Shown: in pieces, positions 5,395-13,530 of the stretch
Numbering within the stretch: position 1 is the first letter of the stretch
Layout of the letters: each line of letters opens with the position of its first letter
Assembly (NCBI GenBank): GCA_029065305.1
Contig: JAIEIQ010000356.1
Span: forward strand, 1 to 13,877
Direction: 5' to 3'
From: Oscillospiraceae bacterium
Lineage (GTDB): Bacteria; Bacillota; Clostridia; Oscillospirales; Oscillospiraceae
DNA: 13,877 nucleotides
Position numbers and translations under genes: made by a program
Notes under the pieces: generated by a model
The model's input: only the letters and a program-made list of their open reading frames with translations
Database searches by the model: none
Told to the model about the DNA's origin: nothing

Positions 5395-6531
5395 TTACGG
5401 TTTTTCCCCCTGGAGGGGCGGGACCGGGAGGCTCTGCCGGAAGTCGCTGAGCGTTACGCCCTCAAGCTGCTTGAAAATCTGCGCCAGGTATTTGGGCGAG
5501 TAGCCGAGCTTCGCGGCGATCTCGTAGTTTTTGAGGTGGGGCTCCTCCCGCATGATCTCCTTCGCCATAGACACGCGGAAGCTGTTGAGGTACTCGATAT
5601 ATGTTTTCCCGATGTTCTGCCGGAACAGGCTGCTGAGATAGCTGGGGGATATATAGATGCTTTTGGCGATAACCTCAAGGCTCAGCTCCTCGCTGTAGTG
5701 CTGGCGGATATACTCCATGGCCCGCTTCACCAGATACGATCCGGACTTCTGCTGGAGAAGCGCCTGGTGCAGCGCAGAGCAGGTCTGGCGCAGAAAGTCC
5801 TGCAGGCGGCGGTTGAAGGCCGCCTGCTCCGCACTGTCCGCCGCGCCGGAAAACTCCTGGGAGAGGCTGATGCCGTGGAGGCTGGAGAAGCGGTAGAGCG
5901 ATACATAGAGGATCAGAAAGCAGCTGGCCTGCTTTTTCAGGTCCGTGTTCGCCTCCGCCACACACCGGGCGAAAGCGTCGACCCGGGAGAGCACCACCGC
6001 CTCCTCCGCGTCGACCTGGAGCGATTCCATCAGCGCCCTCTCCTCCCGGACCGGATAGACGACATCGGAGGTCAAAGACAGGTGGGGACCCCCGAAAAAG
6101 GGGGTCTCCCCCCGCGCCACCGGGGCCGGCGCGGGGGGAGGCGCCATCCCGCGGAGATAGCGGATCCGCTCGGCGGATTTATAGATCGCGGCGAGGAACT
6201 CGTCCGGCAGAAACGGCTTGAGAAGGTATTCCTCCACACCCAGGTGGATCGCTCTGCGGGCGTACTCGAAGTTGTCAAAGCTGCTGACAATGATAAACAC
6301 TGTGTCGCAGCCGCCGGAGCTCAGCGCCTCAATGACCTCCAGACCGTTCATCCCGGGCATCTGGATGTCGAGAATGGCGATATCGGGTTTTGTCTCCGTG
6401 ATAACCTGGTATGCCTCGGGGCCGTCGCTGGCCAGCCCCACGATCTCAATGCCGTGCTGGGACCAGTCCATAAAATCCACAATGCAGTCTCTGGTGTATC
6501 TCTCGTCATCCGCGATTACAAGCCGCAGCAT
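5395..6531 (-). CDS. Two-component response regulator, receiver plus AraC-type DNA-binding domain (YesN-like)
   Basis: A cytoplasmic transcription factor activated by phosphorylation from the upstream sensor kinase. The start at the ATG at 6531 is chosen because AAAGGAG precedes it; the frame extends to a TTG at 6561, but that overlaps the kinase's stop. The 378 residues comprise a receiver domain (1-120) with the acidic pair at 8-10, phospho-acceptor Asp55 (ILDIQMPGMNG) and conserved Lys105 (YLLKPF); a Pro/Ala linker (PPPAPAP, about 131-137); a middle helical region; and an AraC double helix-turn-helix (about 268-366) with LSLEVIAKSIYISPSYLSSLF and NYEIAAKLGYSPKYLAQIF. Such regulators usually control an adjacent transporter and hydrolase set, so the divergent importer and the amidohydrolase operon are the expected targets. 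It is 26 bp downstream of the kinase, in the same operon. Confidence 0.93.
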   Translation of the reverse strand: MLRLVIADDERYTRDCIVDFMDWSQHGIEIVGLASDGPEAYQVITETKPDIAILDIQMPGMNGLEVIEALSSGGCDTVFIIVSSFDNFEYARRAIHLGVEEYLLKPFLPDEFLAAIYKSAERIRYLRGMAPPPAPAPVARGETPFFGGPHLSLTSDVVYPVREERALMESLQVDAEEAVVLSRVDAFARCVAEANTDLKKQASCFLILYVSLYRFSSLHGISLSQEFSGAADSAEQAAFNRRLQDFLRQTCSALHQALLQQKSGSYLVKRAMEYIRQHYSEELSLEVIAKSIYISPSYLSSLFRQNIGKTYIEYLNSFRVSMAKEIMREEPHLKNYEIAAKLGYSPKYLAQIFKQLEGVTLSDFRQSLPVPPLQGEKP

Positions 6532-6557
6532 TCGGCGGTCACTCCTTTCTGCGTGGG

Positions 6558-8366
6558 TCAAGTTGCCAGCGGCGTCTCAATTCGGACGCGCGCCCCGCCC
6601 TCCGGGCGGTTCTCAAAGGTGAACTGATAGTCCCCATGGAACATGAGGTTTAAGCGGATATCAATGTTTTTCAGCGCGAACCGGCTGCCGCTCTTGGCGC
6701 TGGAGCTGTTCTCCAGCCGGTCCGGCAGAAGCGGCAGGATCTCGGGGTCAATGCCCTTGCCGTTGTCCTCAATGAGGATCGTCAGCCGCCGCCTCTCTGC
6801 GTCGCCGCGGCAGACCAGATGGATATAGATGGGGACGTCGCTGCTCTTCATTCCGTGGACAATGCTGTTTTCCAGCAGGGGCTGAATGATAAACTTGGGG
6901 ACAACGGCCCCGCGCACCGCGCTGTCGTCGTCAATGGTGTAGCTGATAAGGCCGGGGAAGCGAAAGTTCTGGAGATAAAAGTAATATTGGACCAGGTCAA
7001 ACTCCTGGGCGACGGTGATAACGCTCTGTCCCCTGCTGAGGCTCACGCGGAAAAACCGCCCCAGCGCGTAGGCCACGTTCGCAATCTCCATCTCCTTTTT
7101 CTGCAGCGCCATCCACTGGATGGAGTGGAGCATATTGTAGAGAAAATGGGGGTTGATCTGGGCCTGCTGCATATCCAGCTCCGCCGCCTGCTCCCGGATT
7201 TTGGACTTGTAGTTCTTCTCCAGCAGCTCGTGCTGATTGCGGACCATGGCGTTGAAAATCTGGCCGAGGCGCCCGATCTCATCCTTGCCGGTGATGGAGA
7301 CGCAGATGGAGTCGTTGCCGTTCATGAAGCTCTCCATACTGGCTGTCAGCTTCTGAATAGGCTTTGTGATCCAAGTGGAGCAGAGCACCAGCATCGGCAA
7401 AAGCAGAACCGCGCAGAGGGAGATGCCGAAAATGGCGTATACGGCGATGGTAATGCTGCTCCAGAGCAGGGCGCGGTAGGGGACCAGAAGGTAGGTGCAC
7501 AGGCCGGTGGAGGAGATACGGCCATAGAAAACCCGGTACTTCACCTCGTCCAGCGTTTGGATGGAGCAGCCAAACTTGTTGCCGGCCCCGTTGGACACAA
7601 AGCCGGCCAGACCCGCGCTGGCCTCCGGGGAGAGCTGAACGGCGTTGCCGGGGCTGCAAAAGGCGTTGCGTCCGTCGTCGGAGAGGATGATCAGTGAGTC
7701 GTAGAACTTCTCCGGCCGCGTGTCCGAGCCCAGCAGCTTGCGCGTATCCACGGCGACGGCGATGACGCCGATGGGCAGCATGGTGCGGTTGTCCTTTACC
7801 ACGTGCCAGAGGCAGAGCTTCGGCGAGTTATCCCGCGCCATGTAGGTTGTTTCGTCCCGGTCGATGAAGCTCCAGGCGTAGATGCGCTGTCCGGAAATCA
7901 GACTGGCAAAGATGGTGCCCTCCTCCGCCGACTGGGCCGCCGGGGAGTGGGAGCCGTCGATGGACATGTACATCACAGGCTTGCCGGCGCAGTTGTAGAG
8001 CACGGTGCTGAGGATATAAAAGCGGGTCTGGAGAGCGGCCATCAGCTCGCTGGAGGGCGTGGTCTCCAGACCGGCGTTGCTGCCGCGCAGCATACTCTGC
8101 ACGTCGCTGGAGATGCAAAAATATTCAGCGATGCCGGTCAAATATTCCTGCTCCTTTTCGATCAGCGTGTTGCCGTACTCAATGCTGGCCCAGCTCTCCT
8201 GAATCAAGCTCTCCTGGGCGGAGGCATTGGCCGCGAAGATCAGGGAGAGGGAGAGCGTCAGCAGAAGAACCGCCATTCCGGAGAAGTACACCAGGATCAT
8301 TTTCGTTTTGATATTCAAGTTCTGGAACCACTGGTAAGCACGGCTTCCAGCAAGCCAGCGGATCAT
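6558..8366 (-). CDS. Membrane sensor histidine kinase of the YesM type
   Basis: A membrane kinase that senses an extracellular signal and phosphorylates the next-encoded AraC-type regulator. The ATG at 8366, preceded by GGGAGGGGAG, is preferred over an upstream in-frame start at 8432 that lacks a good ribosome site. The 602 residues run: short cytoplasmic tail; membrane segment (about 23-47); extracellular sensor region of about 255 residues (48-302); second membrane segment (about 303-328); HAMP (about 330-376); the His_kinase motif INPHFLYNMLHSIQWM with phospho-acceptor His407; and a HATPase domain with N-box PLLENSIVHG (Asn500) and G-box EDNGKGID (about 533-540). All catalytic motifs are intact. 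YesM-type kinases usually pair with YesN-type regulators beside an ABC importer, exactly as here. The ligand is unknown. Confidence 0.94.
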   Translation of the reverse strand: MIRWLAGSRAYQWFQNLNIKTKMILVYFSGMAVLLLTLSLSLIFAANASAQESLIQESWASIEYGNTLIEKEQEYLTGIAEYFCISSDVQSMLRGSNAGLETTPSSELMAALQTRFYILSTVLYNCAGKPVMYMSIDGSHSPAAQSAEEGTIFASLISGQRIYAWSFIDRDETTYMARDNSPKLCLWHVVKDNRTMLPIGVIAVAVDTRKLLGSDTRPEKFYDSLIILSDDGRNAFCSPGNAVQLSPEASAGLAGFVSNGAGNKFGCSIQTLDEVKYRVFYGRISSTGLCTYLLVPYRALLWSSITIAVYAIFGISLCAVLLLPMLVLCSTWITKPIQKLTASMESFMNGNDSICVSITGKDEIGRLGQIFNAMVRNQHELLEKNYKSKIREQAAELDMQQAQINPHFLYNMLHSIQWMALQKKEMEIANVAYALGRFFRVSLSRGQSVITVAQEFDLVQYYFYLQNFRFPGLISYTIDDDSAVRGAVVPKFIIQPLLENSIVHGMKSSDVPIYIHLVCRGDAERRRLTILIEDNGKGIDPEILPLLPDRLENSSSAKSGSRFALKNIDIRLNLMFHGDYQFTFENRPEGGARVRIETPLAT

Positions 8367-8448
8367 CGCGCACTCCCCTCCCTGATGCGGGGCCGTTTTT
8401 CTCTTTCGTAAAAAGATTAGAAAATTATCCAAAATGGAATGTTATGGA

Positions 8449-8478
8449 GGGAAATCCAAAGATATCAAGATATTTCCC
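8449..8478. promoter_or_regulatory. 30-bp symmetric operator candidate in the kinase leader
   Basis: The site reads GGGAAAT-N5-GATATC-N5-ATTTCCC, three perfectly symmetric blocks (20 of 30 positions) with equal spacing about one centre. Such two-fold spacing suits a dimeric regulator. It lies about 27 to 56 bases after the inferred transcription start of the kinase gene, a position suited to a roadblock or to autoregulation. Confidence 0.4.
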
Positions 8479-8511
8479 GCAAAAGAGCAGAGAAAACAGC
8501 GCCCACCTTTT

Positions 8512-8546
8512 TTAATAAATTAACCACAGAATTTGTCAATTGTCAA
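8512..8546 (-). promoter_or_regulatory. Putative promoter of the sensor kinase-response regulator operon
   Basis: The minus strand has two tandem heptamers TTGACAA (8546-8540 and 8539-8533), each holding a perfect -35 TTGACA. From the nearer one, TATTAA (8517-8512, four of six) lies 16 bp away as a -10. The transcript would have a leader of about 140 bases that includes the symmetric site at 8449-8478. Confidence 0.45.
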
Positions 8547-8676
8547 CAGCGGATTTCAGAACAGGGCCCCGCCGCAGCCGCAGCCTGGACAGGCCGGGCA
8601 CATAAAATTTGGAAAAACGCCGGAGCTCAGACCGCTATCCCCAAAAGAATACAGACATAATTAAAAGATTCGGGAT

Positions 8677-8704
8677 TTCAACCGCGAGCGTATTTTGATA
8701 AAAT
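8677..8704 (+). promoter_or_regulatory. Putative promoter of the importer-TPR operon
   Basis: TTCAAC (8677-8682, three of six) and TAAAAT (8699-8704, five of six) are 16 bp apart, about 100 bp before the first permease gene. The weak -35 fits a promoter that needs an activator, such as the AraC-type response regulator. Confidence 0.35.
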
Positions 8705-8803
8705 AACAAACAGAAGCGCAAGCTCAGCCCCATGGACGCGGAAATACTCACGGGACCGGTTTGGTTGGTTAAATTATGCCTTCTGCTTGGAGGAATATAC
8801 GCT

Positions 8804-9775
8804 ATGTGGAAATACATATTAAAACGGCTGCTTATGATGATACCGGTTCTTCTGGGGGTCCTGCTTCTGGTTTTTATGCTCAACGCCTTCTCCCCGGGAG
8901 ACCCGGCTACGCAGCTGGTGGGTGAAAACGCCAGTGCGGAGGCGATTGAGGCGATGCGGGAACAGCTGGGGCTGAATAAACCCGTTGTACAGCGCTTTAT
9001 CGACTATGCGGCCGGGGTTGTGACAAGGCTCGATCTCGGCACCTCCTACCAGTCCAGGTGTCCGGTACGGGATGAGATTCTGGAGCGGTTTCCCACCACG
9101 GCCCTGCTGGCGGCGCTGAGCATGCTGCTGGCGATTGCCATCGGCCTGCCCGCCGGCATCATCAGCGCCACAAAGCAGTACTCCCTATTTGACCGGCTGG
9201 GGACCGTTGTCTCCATGATCGGCGTCTCCATGCCCAACTTCTGGCAGGGGCTGATGAACATTCTGGTGTTTGCCGTAATGCTGTCCTGGCTGCCGGCCTC
9301 CGGCTTCTACGGGCCCAAGTATTGGATTCTGCCGGTGCTGACGGTCGGCACCAGCTCCGCCGCCACGATCTGCCGCATGACCCGCTCCAGTATGCTGGAG
9401 GTGGTCCGCCAGGACTACATCCGCACCGCCCGGGCCAAGGGGCAGACGGAGAGCAACATCATCCTCCGGCATACGCTGAAAAACGCGCTGATCCCGATCA
9501 TCACCGTGATTGGGATGCAGCTGGGCGGTCTGCTCTGCGGCGCTACGCTGACGGAGTCCATCTTCGCGATTTCCGGCCTGGGCCGCTATATGCTGGACGC
9601 GATTAAAGCCAGAAATTTTCCCGCAGTACAGGGCAGCGTCCTGTTTCTAGCTGTGGTGTTCAGCGTGTGCAATCTGCTTGTTGACGTGATTTACGCATTT
9701 GTCGATCCAAGAATTCGCTCAATGTATGTGAAAAAAGGGAAGAAGAGCGCCGGCGCGGATGCCGGACAGGCGTAG
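8804..9775 (+). CDS. Dipeptide/oligopeptide-type ABC importer permease (DppB-like)
   Basis: First membrane subunit of a peptide- or nickel-type importer. The start at the ATG at 8804 follows GGAGG; the protein MWKYILKRLLMMIPVLLGV... has the expected N-terminal membrane helix, and the 323 residues match the family length. The N-terminal extracytoplasmic region carries SPGDPATQL and EAMREQLGLNKP, as in DppB/OppB proteins. The cytoplasmic EAA loop (DYIRTARAKG, residues 204-213, then ILRHTLKNALIPIITV) docks an ATPase. About six membrane helices are visible; the C-terminus has DPRIRSMYVKKGKK. The next permease starts 15 bp later. The solute cannot be told from the permease; peptides, glutathione and opines are all transported by this family. 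Confidence 0.93.
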   Translation: MWKYILKRLLMMIPVLLGVLLLVFMLNAFSPGDPATQLVGENASAEAIEAMREQLGLNKPVVQRFIDYAAGVVTRLDLGTSYQSRCPVRDEILERFPTTALLAALSMLLAIAIGLPAGIISATKQYSLFDRLGTVVSMIGVSMPNFWQGLMNILVFAVMLSWLPASGFYGPKYWILPVLTVGTSSAATICRMTRSSMLEVVRQDYIRTARAKGQTESNIILRHTLKNALIPIITVIGMQLGGLLCGATLTESIFAISGLGRYMLDAIKARNFPAVQGSVLFLAVVFSVCNLLVDVIYAFVDPRIRSMYVKKGKKSAGADAGQA

Positions 9776-9790
9776 GAGGGCTTGGAGAGC

Positions 9791-10708
9791 ATGGCAAAGA
9801 TAACGACGCCCGCGATGGAGAGGCTCCGTCAGGCGGAAAAGAAGCGGGGGGCGGAAAAGCCCGGCAGGAGCAGCGCGGCGCGGGAGGTGCTCCATCGGAT
9901 GACCTACAACAAGCTGGCGATGGCAGGTCTGGCCATCTTCCTGCTGCTGGTGCTGTGCGCCCTGTTTCCCCAGGTGATTGCCCCGGAGGGGTACGACGAC
10001 CAGAATTACGCCCGGGCGTTTACGGCGCCCTGCCTCCAGTTCCCGCTGGGCACCGACAGCTTTGGGCGGGACATTCTCAGCCGCGTGATCTGGGGCGCCC
10101 GGACCTCGCTGTGCATCGGGGTTTTGTCCGTCTCCTTTTCGGTTTTGGTGGGAGGCCTGATTGGCGCTGTGGCCGCCTACTACGGGGGGAAGCTGGACAA
10201 CGTTTTGATGCGGCTGATGGACGTTCTGATGGCCGTTCCCGGCTTCCTGCTCTGCATCGCCATTACAGCGGCCTTTGGCAGCGGGTTCATTGTGATTGTA
10301 TGGGCCATCGCGGTGGGCAGCGTGCCGTCCTATGCCAGGATTGTCCGGGCGGCGGTGCTGACCATCAAGGACAGTGAATTTGTGGAGGCGGCCCGCTCCA
10401 TCGGGGCCAGCGACGTGCGGATTACGATGAAGCACCTGCTGCCAAACTGCCTGTCCCCCATCATCGTACAGGCCACCATGGGGGTGGCCGGGGCCATTCT
10501 CTCCGCCGCGGGCTTGAGCTTTATGGGGCTGGGCGTCCAGCCGCCCACGCCGGAGTGGGGGTACATGCTCAACGCAGGCAAGCAGTACATCCGGGACGCC
10601 TGGTGGATTGTCACCTTCCCAGGGATCACCATCATGGCGGCTATCTTCTCGCTGAATCTGCTGGGCGACGGGCTTCGGGACGCTTTGGACCCCAAGCTCA
10701 AAAAGTAG
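9791..10708 (+). CDS. Dipeptide/oligopeptide-type ABC importer permease (DppC-like)
   Basis: Second membrane subunit, pairing with the DppB-like protein. The ATG at 9791 is preferred to a TTG at 9782, which lies only two bases from the AGGAGGG site. The 305 residues have a charged cytoplasmic N-terminus, a first membrane helix (about 42-63), the family landmark PLGTDSFGRDILSRVIWGARTSL (about 85-107), further helices, and the EAA loop EFVEAARSIGASD (196-208) followed by ITMKHLLPNCLSPIIV. The LSFMGLGVQPPTPEWGYML motif (242-260) and the NLLGDGLRDALDPKLKK end are typical. A 51-bp gap to the ATPase gene contains a small CGGCG-GAG-CGCCG hairpin (10713-10725) without a T-run, perhaps an mRNA stability element. 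Confidence 0.94.
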   Translation: MAKITTPAMERLRQAEKKRGAEKPGRSSAAREVLHRMTYNKLAMAGLAIFLLLVLCALFPQVIAPEGYDDQNYARAFTAPCLQFPLGTDSFGRDILSRVIWGARTSLCIGVLSVSFSVLVGGLIGAVAAYYGGKLDNVLMRLMDVLMAVPGFLLCIAITAAFGSGFIVIVWAIAVGSVPSYARIVRAAVLTIKDSEFVEAARSIGASDVRITMKHLLPNCLSPIIVQATMGVAGAILSAAGLSFMGLGVQPPTPEWGYMLNAGKQYIRDAWWIVTFPGITIMAAIFSLNLLGDGLRDALDPKLKK

Positions 10709-10759
10709 CGGACGGCGGAGCGCCGCTTCCCCGGAAAAGAGATTGGGAAAGGAATTGCC

Positions 10760-11752
10760 ATGGATAAGACAACAGATATGGTACCGGCCGCGCCGCTCCT
10801 GCGGGTGAGCGATCTTCGGATTCACTTCGAGATGGAGCGGGAGGTCGTCGAGGCGGTCAACGGCATGAGCTTCGAGCTGCTCAAGGGGGAGACGCTGGGG
10901 TTTGTGGGCGAGACCGGCGCCGGCAAGACCACGACGGCCCTAGGGATTATGCGGCTGGTGCAGACGCCGCCGGGCCGCGTCGTGGCCGGATCCATTGCGC
11001 TCAACGGAGAGGAGCTGCTGGAGAAGAGCGAGGCGGAGATGCGAAAAATCCGGGGGAATAAAATTTCTATGATTTTTCAGGACCCCATGACGTCCCTGAA
11101 CCCAGTGCTGACCGTCGGGGAGCAGATTCAGGAGGTCATCCGCCTCCACAACGACATCTCCGACGCCGAGGCCGTCAAACGCACCGTCGATATGCTGGAG
11201 ATGGTGGGAATCCCCGGGGAGCGCTATAACGAGTACCCGCACCAGTTTTCCGGCGGTATGAAGCAGCGGGTGGTCATCGCCATCGCCCTGGCCTGCAGTC
11301 CGGAGCTCCTGATTGCCGATGAGCCGACTACGGCGCTGGATGTCACCATTCAGGCCCAGGTGCTGGATATGATGCGGGAGCTGAAGGAGAAAATCGGCAC
11401 CTCCGTGCTGATGATCACCCACGATCTGGGGGTTATTGCCGAGACCTGCGACAAGGTGGCGATTGTGTACGCGGGCCAAATCGTAGAATCCGGCACGGTG
11501 TGGCAGATCTTTGACAATCCGCAGCACCCCTATACCCGGGGCCTTTTCGATTCACTGCCGAGTCTGGACAAGGAGGTCCGCCGCCTCAAGCCCATTGAGG
11601 GGCTTGTCCCCAACCCCGCCGACCTGCCGCCCTACTGCAGCTTTTATGAGCGCTGCGGCCGGCGCGCGGAGGCGTGCCGGGCGGGAGAGCCGGAGACGGT
11701 GGAGGTGGAACCGGGCCACCGCGTCATGTGCCGCTGCGCGAGGGGGGAATGA
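10760..11752 (+). CDS. Dipeptide/oligopeptide-type ABC importer ATPase (DppD-like)
   Basis: First of two ATPases that power the importer. AAAGGA precedes the ATG, and the 330-residue length is normal. Walker A is GETGAGKTT (50-58, Lys56), the Q-loop is Gln107 (IFQDPM), the signature is FSGGMKQR (163-170), Walker B is LLIADEPT (183-190, Glu188) and the switch histidine is His221. The C-terminal oligopeptide-transporter extension has HPYTRGL and four spaced cysteines (Cys293, Cys299, Cys306, Cys324). This is the arrangement reported to hold an iron-sulfur cluster in some Dpp-type ATPases. All ATPase motifs are intact. Its stop is one base from the next ATPase start, so the two are translationally coupled. 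Confidence 0.95.
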   Translation: MDKTTDMVPAAPLLRVSDLRIHFEMEREVVEAVNGMSFELLKGETLGFVGETGAGKTTTALGIMRLVQTPPGRVVAGSIALNGEELLEKSEAEMRKIRGNKISMIFQDPMTSLNPVLTVGEQIQEVIRLHNDISDAEAVKRTVDMLEMVGIPGERYNEYPHQFSGGMKQRVVIAIALACSPELLIADEPTTALDVTIQAQVLDMMRELKEKIGTSVLMITHDLGVIAETCDKVAIVYAGQIVESGTVWQIFDNPQHPYTRGLFDSLPSLDKEVRRLKPIEGLVPNPADLPPYCSFYERCGRRAEACRAGEPETVEVEPGHRVMCRCARGE

Positions 11753-11753
11753 G

Positions 11754-12722
11754 ATGAGCACACTTCTGGAAGTGCGGGAGCTGCGAAAATACTTTAAGAC
11801 GCCCCACGGATGGCTTCACGCGGTGGACAACGTGAGCTTTCAGCTGGAACAGGGGAAAACCCTGGGAATTGTCGGCGAGTCCGGCTGCGGAAAATCCACC
11901 CTGGGCCGCACGATCCTCCACCTGGTGGAGCCCACCGGCGGGAAGATTATATTCGAGGGCGAGGACATCTCCCAGATCAGCAAGAGGCGGTTCAAGGAGC
12001 TGCGCAAGGAGATGCAGATCATTTTCCAGGACCCCTTTTCCTCCCTCAACCCCCGCATGACGGTGGAGGACATTATCCGTGAGCCGCTGGAGATTTACAG
12101 GATCCACAAGACGGAGGACGCCCTGCGGGGTCGGGTAAAGGAGCTGATGGACACGGTGGGCCTGGCCCAGCGCCTGGCCAGAAGCTATCCCCATGAGCTG
12201 GACGGCGGACGCCGGCAGAGGATCGGGATCGCCCGCGCCCTGGCGCTGAACCCGAAATTCATCGTCTGCGACGAGCCGGTCTCCGCGCTGGACGTCTCCA
12301 TTCAGGCGCAGATTCTCAACCTGATGCAGGATCTGCAGGAGCAGCTGAAGCTGACATATATCTTTATCACCCACGATTTATCCGTTGTCCACCACATTGC
12401 CGACAATATCTGCGTCATGTACCTGGGGCAGCTGGTGGAGCGGGCCGGGGCCAGGGAGCTGTTCGTCCAGAATCTGCACCCCTATACAAAGGCGCTGCTC
12501 TCGGCCATTCCGGTGGCCAGCCCCCATCAGAAAAGCGAGCGAATGATTCTCAAGGGCGAGATCACCTCCCCGATCAATCCCAAGAAGGCCTGCCGGTTTG
12601 CCCAGAGGTGCCCCCATGCCAAGGAGGCATGCTTTGCGCGGGAGCCGGAGCTGCGGGAGGTCCTGCCCAACCACTTTGTGGCATGCCACTACGCCCATGA
12701 GCTCAACAATCTTTCAGAATAA
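11754..12722 (+). CDS. Dipeptide/oligopeptide-type ABC importer ATPase (DppF-like)
   Basis: Second ATPase of the importer. The frame is open upstream to 11511, but that part lies inside the DppD-like gene; the ATG at 11754 directly follows that gene's stop. The 322 residues have Walker A GESGCGKST (41-49, Lys47), Q-loop Gln92 (IIFQDPFSSLNPRMTV), a signature written LDGGRRQR (149-156) with Asp in place of the usual Ser, Walker B FIVCDEP (169-175, Glu174) and switch His207. The C-terminal extension has HPYTKALLSAIP and cysteines Cys280, Cys286, Cys293 and Cys311 in the same spacing as the partner ATPase. The Asp variant of the signature is, to my knowledge, common in DppF/OppF proteins. The TPR gene follows 13 bp downstream. 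Confidence 0.95.
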   Translation: MSTLLEVRELRKYFKTPHGWLHAVDNVSFQLEQGKTLGIVGESGCGKSTLGRTILHLVEPTGGKIIFEGEDISQISKRRFKELRKEMQIIFQDPFSSLNPRMTVEDIIREPLEIYRIHKTEDALRGRVKELMDTVGLAQRLARSYPHELDGGRRQRIGIARALALNPKFIVCDEPVSALDVSIQAQILNLMQDLQEQLKLTYIFITHDLSVVHHIADNICVMYLGQLVERAGARELFVQNLHPYTKALLSAIPVASPHQKSERMILKGEITSPINPKKACRFAQRCPHAKEACFAREPELREVLPNHFVACHYAHELNNLSE

Positions 12723-12735
12723 CAGGAGGTGCGGT

Positions 12736-13530
12736 ATGGAACAGATACGAGCGGCTTATCAGCAGGAGGTGCGTCAGGACCCCGGAATTCCGGATTCGGA
12801 GGCTGCGGCGGCCTGCCGCCGGGCGCTGGAGGCCGCGCCCGGGGACCCGAAATGCCTGCGGGAGCTGGCGTTCGCCCTCAAGGCGCAGCTGCGGTACCGC
12901 GAGGCGTCGGAGGTGTTCTCGGCGCTTTTGGCCCAGACCCCCTTCAGCGGCGAGGTGCTATGCCAGAGAGGGCATGTGTATCTCGGCCTGCGGGCCTACT
13001 GGCAGGCGATCGCCGACTTTGAGCTGGGACTGCGCGTCCAGCCCGAGGACTGGGACTGCCTCTACCACACCGCCCTCTGCTACTACCTGCTGGGCGACTA
13101 TTCGACGGCGGAGCGGTACTACGCCCGCTGCTATGCCGCCAGCGGGACAGAGGAGGAGCTGACAGCGGTTTCCGACTGGTACTGGCTGACGCTGATGCGC
13201 CTGGGAAAGAAGGAGCGGGCGGATGAGCTTCTCCGGGCCGTGGAGCCCGGCTGGTCCTTCGGGGAGAACGAGGCCTATTTTGCCCGGCTGATGGTCTATA
13301 AGGGCCTGCGGCGGGCTGAGGACGTTCTGGCGTATGCGGAACAGCTGGAGGACCAAGCCTTCTGCACCTACGCCTATGGCATCGCCTATTATTTATGGGC
13401 GGTGCGGGGGGAAAAGGAGCGTGCGCAGGCGCTGATGGCCGACATCGCCTCCCGCACACAGTCCCAGTGGGGCGGCTTCGCCCTGCAGGCGGCGCAGGCG
13501 GAGCTGAAAAGGGGGCTTCTGCATGGTTGA
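12736..13530 (+). CDS. TPR protein encoded in the importer operon (first of two)
   Basis: Probable cytoplasmic scaffold or adaptor protein; no signal peptide or membrane segment is seen. The ATG at 12736 has an AGGAGGTG site 5 bases upstream; the frame continues back into the ATPase gene, but that part is not coding. The 264 residues contain three clear 34-residue tetratricopeptide repeats (about 37-70, 71-104 and 105-138), with the pattern of small residues at repeat positions 8, 20 and 27, plus a C-terminal helical region (about 141-260) that looks like degenerate repeats. No enzymatic motif is recognised. It is 13 bp after the second ATPase gene and overlaps the next gene by 8 bp, so it is very likely co-translated with the importer. 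A role in regulating or assembling the importer, or in presenting a partner enzyme, is inference only. Confidence 0.88.
   Translation: MEQIRAAYQQEVRQDPGIPDSEAAAACRRALEAAPGDPKCLRELAFALKAQLRYREASEVFSALLAQTPFSGEVLCQRGHVYLGLRAYWQAIADFELGLRVQPEDWDCLYHTALCYYLLGDYSTAERYYARCYAASGTEEELTAVSDWYWLTLMRLGKKERADELLRAVEPGWSFGENEAYFARLMVYKGLRRAEDVLAYAEQLEDQAFCTYAYGIAYYLWAVRGEKERAQALMADIASRTQSQWGGFALQAAQAELKRGLLHG

Larger units (their letters stand above)
8367..8803. other. Divergent intergenic control region between sensor kinase and importer operon
   Basis: 437 bp without a convincing gene, noticeably more AT-rich than the flanking coding DNA. It holds a 30-bp symmetric site (8449-8478), a minus-strand promoter candidate with two TTGACA boxes (8512-8546), a GC-rich patch (about 8565-8600), and a plus-strand promoter candidate (8677-8704). 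A short open stretch in frame with the first permease begins at an ATG at 8732, but it has no ribosome site and is not taken as coding. Confidence 0.7.

Noticed and set aside
5536-6627. Plus-strand open frame opposite the response regulator
   Set aside because: Antisense shadow with low-complexity composition. The minus strand encodes an intact receiver and AraC domain.
8439-8660. Plus-strand 73-codon frame in the divergent region
   Set aside because: Although GGAGG lies close upstream, its product has no recognisable pattern, and the stretch is filled with promoter and operator-like elements for the minus strand.
8635-8883. Minus-strand 82-codon frame in the divergent region
   Set aside because: It spans the importer promoter and the permease start, has no ribosome site, and shows no recognisable protein pattern.
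9719-10825. Minus-strand open frame of 368 codons opposite the DppC-like gene
   Set aside because: It has no ribosome site and no family motif, and it runs across the boundaries of three real plus-strand genes.
11511-11753. Upstream extension of the DppF-like ATPase
   Set aside because: The sequence is the shifted frame of the DppD-like C-terminus; the ATPase domain starts at the ATG at 11754.
12457-12475. Aspartate in the DppF-like ATP-binding signature (LDGGRRQR) considered as evidence of an inactive ATPase
   Set aside because: All other ATPase residues are intact, and this variant is, to my knowledge, common in DppF/OppF proteins. The coordinates given are approximate to the gene; the motif itself lies at residues 149-156.
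12598-12735. Upstream extension of the first TPR protein
   Set aside because: It overlaps the ATPase gene's C-terminus in another frame; AGGAGGTG just before the ATG at 12736 marks the start.
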